From Bacillota bacterium (lineage in GTDB: Bacteria; Bacillota; Clostridia; Peptostreptococcales; Anaerovoracaceae), in contig JAHZHL010000037.1 of assembly GCA_019420305.1 (NCBI GenBank), positions 21,564-85,563 of the forward strand: a stretch of 64,000 nucleotides of DNA, given 5' to 3'. The position numbers and the translations under genes are program-made. Shown here piece after piece: positions 30,780-38,065 of the stretch. Below the pieces are notes generated by a model, which ran no database searches, had not been told where the DNA came from, and saw only the letters and a program-made list of their open reading frames with translations. The number at the start of each line of letters is the position of its first letter. Within the stretch, counting starts at the first letter, position 1.

Positions 30780-32498
30780 ATGAAAACCGCATGGGCCTAC
30801 GCCCGATTCAGTTCCGATCATCAGCGGGAAGAATCTATCGACGCACAGCTGAGAGCCATACAGGACTACTGCCAGCGAAGCGGATATGTACTGACAAATA
30901 TATACCGTGACGAAGCAAAGTCCGCCACCACGGACGATAGGCCGCAATTTCAGCAAATGTTTAAAGATGTCAATTCTACCCCGCCGGATGTGGTCATTGT
31001 CCACAAACTCGACCGATTTTCCCGGGACAGATATGACAGCGCATTTTATAAACGGAAACTGAAAGAGCGCGGCGTGCAGCTTGTTTCAGTTCTGGAAAAC
31101 ATCGACGGTAGCCCGGAAAGCATTATTCTGGAATCGGTACTGGAGGGAATGGCCGAATACTACTCCCGCAATCTTGCGCGCGAAGTGCAGAAAGGCAAGC
31201 GTGAGACCGCCCATCAGGGCAAACACACAGGAGGCAGGCCGCCTTTAGGCTATGACGTAAACGAAGATGGTACATATTCTATTAATCCTGTCGAAGCCCA
31301 GTGGGTCCGTTCCGCTTTTGAAATGAAGGCGAACGGAAAAAGCTACAATGACATTGCCGCATACCTTAACGGGATCGGTGCCAGAAGTAAAGTCGGAAAG
31401 CGCTTTACAAAGAACAGTTTTCATGACCTTTTCAAAAACGAAAAATATAAGGGCGTCTATATTTATGACCGGGCTGCCGCAAAAGTGGCTGGGAAACGGA
31501 ACAATCATGCCCAGAAGCCGGCAGAGGAAATGATCCGCATTGAAGGAGGCATGCCGCAAATTATTGATACGGAAACATGGGACTATGTAAACCATATGAT
31601 GGGAGATCGAACAATGAACGCAAGACATAAAGCCAAAAGAGTTTATCTGCTTTCGGGCATCATCTTCTGTGGAGAGTGCGGAAGTCCGATGTCCGGAAAT
31701 ACCCGGAGAGCTGGAAGGAATAAAAAAGAATATTCCAGCTATGAATGTAACCGACGCCGCAGGGAAAAAACCTGTACGAATAAAGATGTCGGAAAAGCTT
31801 TTGTAGAAGATCTGGTTATCCGTTACTTGGAAGAGGAGTTCTTTACTGACGAAAACATTACAAGTCTGGCCAAAAAAATTGTCGCGTTTCAAAACAGTAG
31901 AAAAAATGAAACCGGAAGCGAACTGTCCGCATTGAAAGCCGAACTGGCCAGTCACGAGAAGGAAATTCAGAACATTGTCCGTGCAGTTGAAAAAGGCATG
32001 TTCAAAGATTGGATGGTCTCTGCCGGCGATGAGCACGACGAGCGAATTCAATATTTAAAAGGGCGCATCGAATATATCGAAAATATGCAAAGCGCGAAAA
32101 CACTCACCGAGCAGCAGGTTTATGACTTTATCGCAAAAGACAGTTCACTGAAAGAAAAAACTCCGGAACAGCTTAAGTCAATTATACAAACTTACGTTGA
32201 AAAAGTTTTAGTGTTTAAAGATCGGATAGAGATTCACCTGATTATAGACACAAATAATCCCGGAAACAAAATGTCCCGGGATTGTGGATACGATGGTGGA
32301 GATGGCGAGAATCGAACTCGCGTCCGAAAGCATTTCCACAAGAGTTTCTCCGAGCGCAGCTTTTGTTTTAGAGTTTCGCTTCTGAAAACGCCCAAAAGCA
32401 GGCTTTTTCGTCGGCTATCCTGTTATTCCCCTATGCTGCCAGGAATTCACATAGAGTTTTCCTGTATAGTCGTTGCCGGACATCCGACCTACAGGTGA
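30780..32498 (+). CDS. int: Large serine recombinase (phage integrase), reading antisense into ssrA
   Basis: The N-terminal 150 residues are the serine recombinase catalytic domain (AYARFSSDHQREESIDAQLR with Ser about 11; HKLDRFSRDRYDSAF). Next come the Recombinase domain (GGRPPLGYDVNEDGTYSINP), a zinc ribbon (FCGECGSPMSGN with YECNRRRREKTC) and a coiled coil (LKAELASHEKEIQNIVRAVE). The part up to about residue 500 is typical; the last 70 residues are the complement of tmRNA and are not phage protein in origin. ATG at 30780 follows AAAGGATG. Confidence 0.93.
   Translation: MKTAWAYARFSSDHQREESIDAQLRAIQDYCQRSGYVLTNIYRDEAKSATTDDRPQFQQMFKDVNSTPPDVVIVHKLDRFSRDRYDSAFYKRKLKERGVQLVSVLENIDGSPESIILESVLEGMAEYYSRNLAREVQKGKRETAHQGKHTGGRPPLGYDVNEDGTYSINPVEAQWVRSAFEMKANGKSYNDIAAYLNGIGARSKVGKRFTKNSFHDLFKNEKYKGVYIYDRAAAKVAGKRNNHAQKPAEEMIRIEGGMPQIIDTETWDYVNHMMGDRTMNARHKAKRVYLLSGIIFCGECGSPMSGNTRRAGRNKKEYSSYECNRRRREKTCTNKDVGKAFVEDLVIRYLEEEFFTDENITSLAKKIVAFQNSRKNETGSELSALKAELASHEKEIQNIVRAVEKGMFKDWMVSAGDEHDERIQYLKGRIEYIENMQSAKTLTEQQVYDFIAKDSSLKEKTPEQLKSIIQTYVEKVLVFKDRIEIHLIIDTNNPGNKMSRDCGYDGGDGENRTRVRKHFHKSFSERSFCFRVSLLKTPKSRLFRRLSCYSPMLPGIHIEFSCIVVAGHPTYR
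32256..32283 (-). terminator. ssrA terminator, lying inside the integrase reading frame
   Basis: AATCCCGG and CCGGGATT form an 8-bp stem with a 12-base loop, followed on the minus strand by ATTTGTGT. It starts about 10 bases after the tmRNA 3' end and is also coding sequence of the recombinase. Confidence 0.8.
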
Positions 32499-32669
32499 GC
32501 CGGAGCCGACATGCACAGCTTATGACCGCCTTACGCAGCCATAGCCATCGGTGCAAAATTGTTATTCTTTTTAGCGTTTATATTTAACGTGTCCTTTTTA
32601 ACGCAGACCGGACAAACTGCGGCTCGCTTCTCCGGTTTCCACACCCCCGTCGAAACCAAAGACATCCCC
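32294..32669 (-). ncRNA. ssrA: tmRNA (ssrA)
   Basis: The 5' end GGGGATG pairs with CATCTCC at the 3' end, followed by encoded ACCA; the tRNA-like part has the GTTCGATTC T-loop. The tag frame reads, from the probable resume codon GCT, AKKNNNFAPMAMAA and stop. Length is about 376 nt, within the usual range. The tmRNA rescues stalled ribosomes with SmpB, coded 380 bases upstream. Its 3' end is the prophage integration site and is overlapped by the integrase frame on the other strand. Confidence 0.96.
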
Positions 32670-32721
32670 ATATAAAGCAGTATGATTTCCGCTGGAAAAG
32701 GTATTTTTCATCTGCTGATTT

Positions 32722-32727
32722 ATTATA
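32722..32727 (-). promoter_or_regulatory. ssrA promoter -10 element
   Basis: TATAAT on the minus strand lies 53 bases from the mature 5' end, leaving a 5' leader to be removed by processing. The -35 is poor. Confidence 0.6.
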
Positions 32728-32749
32728 CCACAAAATTCCGGATTTGAAA

Positions 32750-33037
32750 CTAGTCTTCTTTTACTTCCTGAATTTTTTTCTCCAGTTCCTCAATTTCTTC
32801 CAGCTTTCCTTTGATCTCCTCGCACATGGAACCTACTGCCCCGTCTACCGCGGCGCCGCCCATATACTGTTCAAAATAATACTCCCCGATCTTCTTCTTT
32901 TTCGCAGAAACATCTGATTTCGCGGCGCTGATTTTCGCCTTCAGTTTGCCGATTTCAACCATATCTCCCGCTTTATCCGCGGCTCTGCTTGCCGTATCTT
33001 TGGCAACTTTTCCCGCCTTATTAAAGAAATCCTGCAT
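32750..33037 (-). CDS. Small coiled-coil protein of unknown function (95 aa)
   Basis: The helical protein has an alanine/lysine-rich N-terminal half (FFNKAGKVAKDTASRAADKA), GKLKAKISAAKSDVSAKKKK and a C-terminal coiled coil. It resembles conserved small Clostridia proteins, some carrying an extra zinc ribbon that is absent here. It lies between smpB and ssrA in the same direction. The second ATG (33037) has the better spacing (7 nt) to AAGGAGG. Confidence 0.7.
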   Translation of the reverse strand: MQDFFNKAGKVAKDTASRAADKAGDMVEIGKLKAKISAAKSDVSAKKKKIGEYYFEQYMGGAAVDGAVGSMCEEIKGKLEEIEELEKKIQEVKED

Positions 33038-33049
33038 CATCGTTCCTCC

Positions 33050-33502
33050 TTACTTCCGCATGGCCTGCTGCATTCTTCTGTCCGCGTCTCTCTTCGCGAT
33101 TGTGTTTCTCTTATCGTAATCCTTTTTGCCGCGTGCCACAGCCAGTTCCAATTTCGCCCTGCCTTTTTCATTAATATACAGCCTCAGGGGCACCAGTGTC
33201 AAACCTTTTAAAGTCGTATACCCGATCAGTTTCTGAATTTCCCGCTTGTGCAGCAGCAGCTTTCTCGGCCGCAGAGGATCCACATTAAAACGGTTTCCAT
33301 GCTCGTACGGGCTGATATGCATTCCGTACAAAATCATCTCCCCGTTTTCAATTTTCGCGTAGCTTTCTTTTATATTGACCTTGCCCTGCCGGATGGACTT
33401 AATCTCCGTCCCGGTCAGGACAATTCCCGTCTCATAAGTATCTTCTATAAAATAATCGTGCCGTGCCTTTTTATTATTGGCAACTACCTTAATCCCGCTC
33501 AT
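33050..33502 (-). CDS. smpB: SsrA-binding protein SmpB
   Basis: The 150-aa protein has the family blocks ARHDYFIEDTYETGIVLTGT, EIKSIRQGKVNIKESYA, LRPRKLLLHKREIQKLIGYT and the basic C-terminal tail GKKDYDKRNTIAKRDADRRM. It binds tmRNA and brings it to stalled ribosomes; the tail enters the empty mRNA channel. It lies close to ssrA, as in many Firmicutes. Confidence 0.97.
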   Translation of the reverse strand: MSGIKVVANNKKARHDYFIEDTYETGIVLTGTEIKSIRQGKVNIKESYAKIENGEMILYGMHISPYEHGNRFNVDPLRPRKLLLHKREIQKLIGYTTLKGLTLVPLRLYINEKGRAKLELAVARGKKDYDKRNTIAKRDADRRMQQAMRK

Positions 33503-33512
33503 TGTCTATACC

Positions 33513-34010
33513 TTATTTAAAACAAACCTTTCCGGTTAGTTCCGAAATTTTCAGCATTCCCACCGCCCTGTCCCGGCTGTCCAAAGCCGCGCTGCGGTCA
33601 TCGCTTAAAACAAAAACCTCGCCTTCTTTTACTGTAACTTTTTCCATGGGATCCATATAAACAAGATCCTCTGCGAATTCATTATAAACGCGGCCGTTCA
33701 CATAAAACGCCCCGTCCTTTATCTCCACAGAATCGCCTTCTGTCGCCGCCACCCGCTTAACCAGTGTGCTGCCTTCCCCGTCCTCACTGTAAACGTCACA
33801 ATGGAAAGCAACCAGTTCTCCCTGTCGGGGATCGCCAAATAAATAAGCGAGTTTATTGATCCATACACGCTCTCCCTTTTGAATCGCCGGCGCCATGGAG
33901 TCCCCCTGCGCCTTCCATAAAGAAAACGAACACGTTCCCGCGAAGGCGAAAAGGATTCCCAGAACTGCGGCGCTTACCAGCGCGCTCCATCTTGTTTTCC
34001 TGCTTTTCAT
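33513..34010 (-). CDS. lepB: Signal peptidase I (first copy, 165 aa)
   Basis: One N-terminal membrane anchor (about residues 10-30: ALVSAAVLGILFAFAGTCSF) is followed by the serine box QGDSMAPAI and the lysine box TLVKRVAATEGD, then VLSDDRSAALDSRD in place of the usual GDNR..SDSR. The changed third box suggests a diverged enzyme. It cleaves signal peptides on the outer side of the membrane. I prefer the ATG at 34010; the TTG at 34019 is too near AAGGAAG. Confidence 0.88.
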   Translation of the reverse strand: MKSRKTRWSALVSAAVLGILFAFAGTCSFSLWKAQGDSMAPAIQKGERVWINKLAYLFGDPRQGELVAFHCDVYSEDGEGSTLVKRVAATEGDSVEIKDGAFYVNGRVYNEFAEDLVYMDPMEKVTVKEGEVFVLSDDRSAALDSRDRAVGMLKISELTGKVCFK

Positions 34011-34066
34011 TCCATACAAACTTCCTTATTTTATAAATTTATGTACGAAAGCAGGTCTGTCCGGAA

Positions 34067-34576
34067 TTACAGCCACCCGATCTCACTGAACGGATACAGT
34101 CTCACAAACGCCTTTCCCACAACCTGATCTTCATCCACGCATCCGACCTCCTGCGAGCGGCTGTCAATGCTGACTCTCCGGTTGTCTCCCATTACAAAAA
34201 GCTGTCCTTCCGGAACCGTAAAGTTCACCAGATATCCCGGAGTCTCATCCTCCAGTGTGTAATCTTCATGCAATTCGGTTCCGTTGAGAATGACTTTTCC
34301 GTTTTCGATCGTAATCGTGTCCCCCGGAAGGCCGATGATCCGTTTTATCAGAAGCTTTGTATCCCCATTGTCATCTTCCAGAGATGACTCGAATACAATA
34401 ATATCGCCTCGTTTCTCTTCCCCGAACCGGTACGCCTGTTTGTTCAGCAGCAGATAGTTATTCTCATACAACGTCGGCTGCATGGAACTTTCTTTTACAA
34501 TCGTCGGCTTGATCACCATAGTAATCGCTACAACAATCACAACTGCAATCAAAATATCCCTTATTAGTCCCTTCAT
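34067..34576 (-). CDS. lepB: Signal peptidase I (second copy, 169 aa)
   Basis: The anchor RDILIAVVIVVAITMVIKPT is followed by ESSMQPTL (catalytic Ser), LLIKRIIGLPGD (catalytic Lys) and VMGDNRRVSIDSRS. It is 56 bases upstream of the other copy, so the two form one unit; tandem signal peptidases often differ in substrate choice. Confidence 0.93.
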   Translation of the reverse strand: MKGLIRDILIAVVIVVAITMVIKPTIVKESSMQPTLYENNYLLLNKQAYRFGEEKRGDIIVFESSLEDDNGDTKLLIKRIIGLPGDTITIENGKVILNGTELHEDYTLEDETPGYLVNFTVPEGQLFVMGDNRRVSIDSRSQEVGCVDEDQVVGKAFVRLYPFSEIGWL

Positions 34577-34641
34577 TCATACTCTCCTTCTATATCGGTC
34601 AGCCGTGCCGCCTTCCGCATCCCCTGTGCGCTCTGGCGCAT
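34573..34641 (-). CDS. Possible 22-aa leader peptide of lepB
   Basis: GGAGGATTT precedes an ATG that opens the frame MRQSAQGMRKAARLTDIEGE; its TGA overlaps the lepB start (ATGA). It may couple translation, or be chance. Confidence 0.3.
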   Translation of the reverse strand: MRQSAQGMRKAARLTDIEGEYE

Positions 34642-34727
34642 AAATCCTCCGGCGGTTTCAGTCCGATACACATTTCTGTCTTTTTCTGCGATTCTGTCGG
34701 AAGTCCGATATACACTTTAACTCTATC

Positions 34728-35699
34728 TTAATCAAAGAGTTCTCTTTTTATTCTCTCGAAATAATCGGGCAGAGCGGATAGAATCTCCTGGCCCTGTAAA
34801 TAACCCATTTCCGGTTCCGCGCGATCAAACCGGATTTTGTATGCATGCAGCAACTGGGTTGTCAGCTCAAACTGCTGTTTCATTTTCCTGTTTACCTGCG
34901 GAGAACCGTATTTTCCATCTCCTATAATAGGGAATCCGGATTTCGCCAGATGCGCGCGGATCTGGTGCGTCCGCCCGGTAATCAGCTCTACTTCCGCCAG
35001 GGTAAACCCCTTTCCGGTTTGCAATGGACGGACAACTGTTTCCATCAGTTTTCCCTGCGCCACTTCGGCAGGCAGAACCTTCACGCGGTTGCCGCCGCTC
35101 TCTTTTTCCATGCGATCTTTCAACATCAGAGACTGTTTCATCTCGCCTGCGGTAATTGTAAGATAGTACTTGCTGACAAACGCTCTCTCCCGAATCATAC
35201 GGTTCAATGCCTGCAGTGTCTGCCGATTCTTTCCGAACAGAACCAGTCCGGTCGTGTTCCGATCCAGCCGATTCGCGGGAGAAGGAACAAACACTTTCTC
35301 CTCCGACGGATCGTATTCACCCTTCTGCTGCAGATATCCGCAGACCTGATTCGCCAGCGTATTTTTCTTCTCTCTGGAATCCCCATGGGTCAAAAGTCCA
35401 AACGGTTTTTCCGCGACAAGAAGATTCGCATCTTCATACGCGATCCGGAACTGCCTCTTTACCGTCGGCAGATTTTTCTTCGGCCTGCGAAAGCCCTCGA
35501 TCTGTTCGTCACTTAGGAAAAGAGACAACTCGTCTCCCTCTTCCAGCACGGTATCAATTCGCGCCCGCTTCCCGTTTATCTTCACATCTTTGCGTATCAT
35601 CTTGTAGATATGACTCAGTGGCGCGTTTTTCAGATATTTTTTCAGAAAACGATCCAGGCGCTGTCCCCCGTCATTTCTTGAGATTGCTAATTTCACCAT
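34728..35699 (-). CDS. RluC/RluD-family pseudouridine synthase
   Basis: An S4-like N-terminal domain (RLDRFLKKYLKNAPLSHIYK, RKDVKINGKRARIDTVLEEG) is followed by the catalytic domain with NRLDRNTTGLVLFGK (catalytic Asp) and GRTHQIRAHLAKSGFPIIGD. It converts uridines of large-subunit rRNA to pseudouridine. I choose the ATG at 35699 (MVKLAISR). No ribosome binding site is visible, and a TATAAT lies 7 nt upstream of the ATG, so the message may be leaderless. Confidence 0.93.
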   Translation of the reverse strand: MVKLAISRNDGGQRLDRFLKKYLKNAPLSHIYKMIRKDVKINGKRARIDTVLEEGDELSLFLSDEQIEGFRRPKKNLPTVKRQFRIAYEDANLLVAEKPFGLLTHGDSREKKNTLANQVCGYLQQKGEYDPSEEKVFVPSPANRLDRNTTGLVLFGKNRQTLQALNRMIRERAFVSKYYLTITAGEMKQSLMLKDRMEKESGGNRVKVLPAEVAQGKLMETVVRPLQTGKGFTLAEVELITGRTHQIRAHLAKSGFPIIGDGKYGSPQVNRKMKQQFELTTQLLHAYKIRFDRAEPEMGYLQGQEILSALPDYFERIKRELFD

Positions 35700-35834
35700 A
35701 AGAATTATTATACAACAAATACGATGGAAAAGTATATACAATCTATGAAGAAAATTTCATAAATTTAAGTTTGTGAAAGTGAAGAAAATATGATATTCTG
35801 GTAAAAGAGGTATTTTAAGAAGGAGATTTAAAAC

Positions 35835-36152
35835 ATGAACCGAATCAAGGACTTTTTCTATGACAAGAACGATATTATCGTAGCACTTATTATTTTAGCG
35901 GCTGCCGCTTTCATCATATATCTTCGCATCGGCGACATCATGTCTTATCCGGACACTCTGCTTCAAACCTCTGGGACACAGCAGACCACTCAGCAGACTA
36001 CCTCCGCGCCCGCATCTTCTCAGGCGACTTCATCCGGAGCAGGTTCTGCTGCCACAACCGCTCCGGCAGGCGCCGCGTCCTCATCTTCCACCGCGGCTCC
36101 ATCAACAGCGGTTCCGACGTCAACCACACCGGCGTCACAGTCTGCTCAATAA
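35835..36152 (+). CDS. Small membrane-anchored Ser/Thr/Ala-rich protein (105 aa)
   Basis: One membrane span (about 14-31: IIVALIILAAAAFIIYL) follows a short cytoplasmic N terminus (MNRIKDFFYDKND); the remaining 65 residues are low-complexity S, T, A, P and Q, as in flexible extracellular linkers. TTGTGA and TATTCT 17 bp apart and AGAAGGAG give good expression signals. The protein family is unknown to me. Confidence 0.75.
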   Translation: MNRIKDFFYDKNDIIVALIILAAAAFIIYLRIGDIMSYPDTLLQTSGTQQTTQQTTSAPASSQATSSGAGSAATTAPAGAASSSSTAAPSTAVPTSTTPASQSAQ

Positions 36153-36182
36153 AAGTTTCATTCCTTTGCTCAAGCGAAATCC

Positions 36183-36225
36183 GGTACCGGACATCTGCGG
36201 CCATCACAGATCCGGTACCTTTTTT
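36183..36225 (+). terminator. Strong rho-independent terminator
   Basis: GGTACCGG plus CATCTG pairs with CAGAT plus CCGGTACC, followed by TTTTTT. It ends the 105-aa gene, facing the convergent 84-aa gene. Confidence 0.9.
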
Positions 36226-36227
36226 GA

Positions 36228-36482
36228 TCAGGACTCCAGCAGAGCGATAATCTTCTCCAGACGCGCTTTCTGCGGTCCGTTCATTGTCCCTGCCAGCGCC
36301 CGGATTGTCTGCATCTGTTTCTGATAGGTTCGTTTATCCCTCTTTAAAAGAGGCTTTAATTTTTTGATTTCCCGCAAAATCTCTTCGTCGCTTTTCCCCA
36401 TATATTCTCTGGCTTTGGCTTCCGCCGTCTCCTGTGGAAGACCCAGCTGTTTCGCCAGATCCATAATCACTTTGTTATCCAT
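36228..36482 (-). CDS. Conserved hypothetical protein (84 aa)
   Basis: The helical protein has MDLAKQLGLPQETAEAKARE, GKSDEEILREIKKLKPLLKR and NGPQKARLEKIIALLES. I recall similar short proteins as conserved in Lachnospiraceae next to the proline-rich gene across the divide. ATG at 36482 lies behind GGAGGTAAGG. Confidence 0.7.
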   Translation of the reverse strand: MDNKVIMDLAKQLGLPQETAEAKAREYMGKSDEEILREIKKLKPLLKRDKRTYQKQMQTIRALAGTMNGPQKARLEKIIALLES

Positions 36483-36596
36483 TTTCCTTACCTCCATTTT
36501 TCAATTCTACTCACCTTATATATATGCCTCGGCTCTGCACAAAGACATCATATTTTTCATATTATGCTACATCACACGAAATTGGAGGTTACATAC

Positions 36597-36980
36597 ATGA
36601 ATCCTTTTGCATTGTTACTTCTCGCTGCGGTCGCCGGCGGCGGACGAATACCCGGGTTCTCTCACGAGGCGTCTCCCGTCAGGCTGGATCGGATTCTGGA
36701 TCAGCTTCACGGCGCGGTAAACACCTTGGAAAAAGTAAATGAAATAAGCCGTATGGGAACAAGCCTGTCTAATTTGTCCGGACTCGCTCCGCGCCAGGTT
36801 CCCTCATCGGCGCATATTCCCGCGCCTTCTCTTCCGGAAGGCGAAGCTTCCGGCAGTGTTTCCCCAGAGGCTCCCCCTTCTTCCGTCTCCCCGGAACTGC
36901 CCGCTTTTGATCTTCAGAGCGCTATGCAGACCCTGGGACCTCTGCTCTCGATGCTGGGCAATAATCAAAATTCCAAATAA
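36597..36980 (+). CDS. Hypothetical protein with hydrophobic N terminus and proline-rich middle (127 aa)
   Basis: The start MNPFALLLLAAVAGGGRIPG is short and hydrophobic; a helical part (LDQLHGAVNTLEKVNEISRM) and a Pro/Ser/Glu linker follow; the end reads LQSAMQTLGPLLSMLGNN. It is divergent from the 84-aa gene with 114 bases between them. It may work with that neighbour. No family is recognised. Confidence 0.65.
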   Translation: MNPFALLLLAAVAGGGRIPGFSHEASPVRLDRILDQLHGAVNTLEKVNEISRMGTSLSNLSGLAPRQVPSSAHIPAPSLPEGEASGSVSPEAPPSSVSPELPAFDLQSAMQTLGPLLSMLGNNQNSK

Positions 36981-37071
36981 AAGAAGAAATTTGGTAGGTT
37001 TTTTCTGCTGATCCGTGTATAATAAGAATAGAACAGTCTTAGCACCATTATCAAATATCAGGAGGAACAAA

Positions 37072-38001
37072 ATGTCTTTAATCACTACAAAAGAAATGTT
37101 CGCAAAAGCGTTGAAAAACGACTATGCGATTGGAGCGTTCAATGTGAACAATATGGAGATCATACAGGGCATTGTCGAGGCCGCCAAAGAAGAAAACACA
37201 TCGCTGATCCTTCAGGTCTCCGCGGGAGCCAGAAAATACGCGAAACCCGCGTATCTGCTTAAACTGGTAGAGGCCGCCATCCTGGATACCGGACTTGATA
37301 TCGCGCTTCACCTGGATCATGGCGAAGATTTTGAAATCTGTAAAAAATGTGTGGATGACGGTTTTACATCCGTTATGATCGACGGTTCCAAACATCCCCT
37401 TGAGGAAAACATCCGTCTGACCAAGGAAGTTGTTGACTATGCGCACAGCAAAGGTGTTGTGGTGGAAGCGGAACTGGGAAAACTTGCCGGCGTTGAAGAC
37501 AACATTAAAGTGGACGCCCGCTCCGCGACCTTTACCGTTCCGGAAGAAGCCGCCGAATTCGTGGAGAAAACAGGTGTCGACTCCCTCGCCGTTGCCATCG
37601 GAACCAGCCATGGAGCCTATAAATTCAAAGGGGAGCCATATCTGGATTTTGAACGACTGAAACAGATTCACGCGCTGATCCCGGATACGCCTCTGGTTCT
37701 TCACGGAGCATCTACTGTTCTCCCGGAATTCGTACAGAAATGCAATGAGTTCGGAGGAAATATCCCTGGAGCACAGGGCGTTCCGGAAGATATGATTCGC
37801 GAAGCGACAAAGCACGGGGTCTGCAAAGTCAATATTGACACCGATTTGCGGCTTGCTATGACCGCCGAAATCCGCAAGCATTTTGTGGAACATCCGGAAG
37901 ATTTCGATCCGAGAAAATATCTCGGACCTGCCAGAGACGCGATCAAGCGCATGGTGCAACATAAAATCAAAAATGTACTGAACGCATCCAATATCAAATA
38001 A
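37072..38001 (+). CDS. fba: Class II fructose-1,6-bisphosphate aldolase
   Basis: The 309-aa zinc enzyme splits fructose 1,6-bisphosphate in glycolysis. Motifs: YAIGAFNVNNMEIIQGIVEA at the N terminus, LHLDHGEDFE (catalytic Asp and zinc His), AVAIGTSHGAYKFKG (zinc His), LVLHGAS and KVNIDTDLRLAMT for phosphate and substrate binding. ATG at 37072 follows AGGAGG at 6 nt. Confidence 0.96.
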   Translation: MSLITTKEMFAKALKNDYAIGAFNVNNMEIIQGIVEAAKEENTSLILQVSAGARKYAKPAYLLKLVEAAILDTGLDIALHLDHGEDFEICKKCVDDGFTSVMIDGSKHPLEENIRLTKEVVDYAHSKGVVVEAELGKLAGVEDNIKVDARSATFTVPEEAAEFVEKTGVDSLAVAIGTSHGAYKFKGEPYLDFERLKQIHALIPDTPLVLHGASTVLPEFVQKCNEFGGNIPGAQGVPEDMIREATKHGVCKVNIDTDLRLAMTAEIRKHFVEHPEDFDPRKYLGPARDAIKRMVQHKIKNVLNASNIK

Positions 38002-38017
38002 ATCCACTTTATACAGC

Positions 38018-38052
38018 AAAGCAGGTCCGGAAAATTTCCGGACCTGCTTTTT
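38018..38052. terminator. Bidirectional terminator between fba and pncB
   Basis: A 16-bp perfect stem starting AAAGCAGGTCCGG and ending CCGGACCTGCTTT has T runs on both strands, serving both convergent genes. Confidence 0.95.
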
Positions 38053-38065
38053 CCCTTTAACCCGC

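Larger units (their letters stand above)
1..32300. mobile_element. Right-hand part of a PBSX/P2-like (contractile-tail) prophage integrated in ssrA
   Basis: The block holds, in phage order, an integrase, a CI/Cro switch, replication genes, TerS/TerL, portal, MuF head protein, scaffold, capsid, connectors and a tail sheath gene. The left end and most tail and lysis genes lie outside the window. The right boundary falls at the 3' end of the tmRNA gene near 32,294, where the serine recombinase frame runs into ssrA. The exact attachment core cannot be set without the other end of the element. Nearly all genes are on the minus strand; plus-strand exceptions are the regulators at 8,090 and 27,159-28,587, a small membrane protein gene at 25,226, and the accessory genes and integrase from 28,742 to 32,498. 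Confidence 0.95.

Noticed and set aside
31245..32051. Minus-strand frame opposite the integrase
   Set aside because: It is a shadow of the recombinase zinc-ribbon and coiled-coil part.
32300..32498. Taking the last 70 residues of the integrase as a functional domain
   Set aside because: They are the complement of tmRNA and depend on the integration site.
35998..36207. Minus-strand frame opposite the Ser/Thr/Ala-rich protein
   Set aside because: The low-complexity GC-rich coding sequence opens frames on the other strand; no translation signal is present.
37078..38019. Long minus-strand frame opposite the aldolase gene
   Set aside because: The aldolase on the plus strand has all its active-site motifs; the other frame is a codon-bias shadow.
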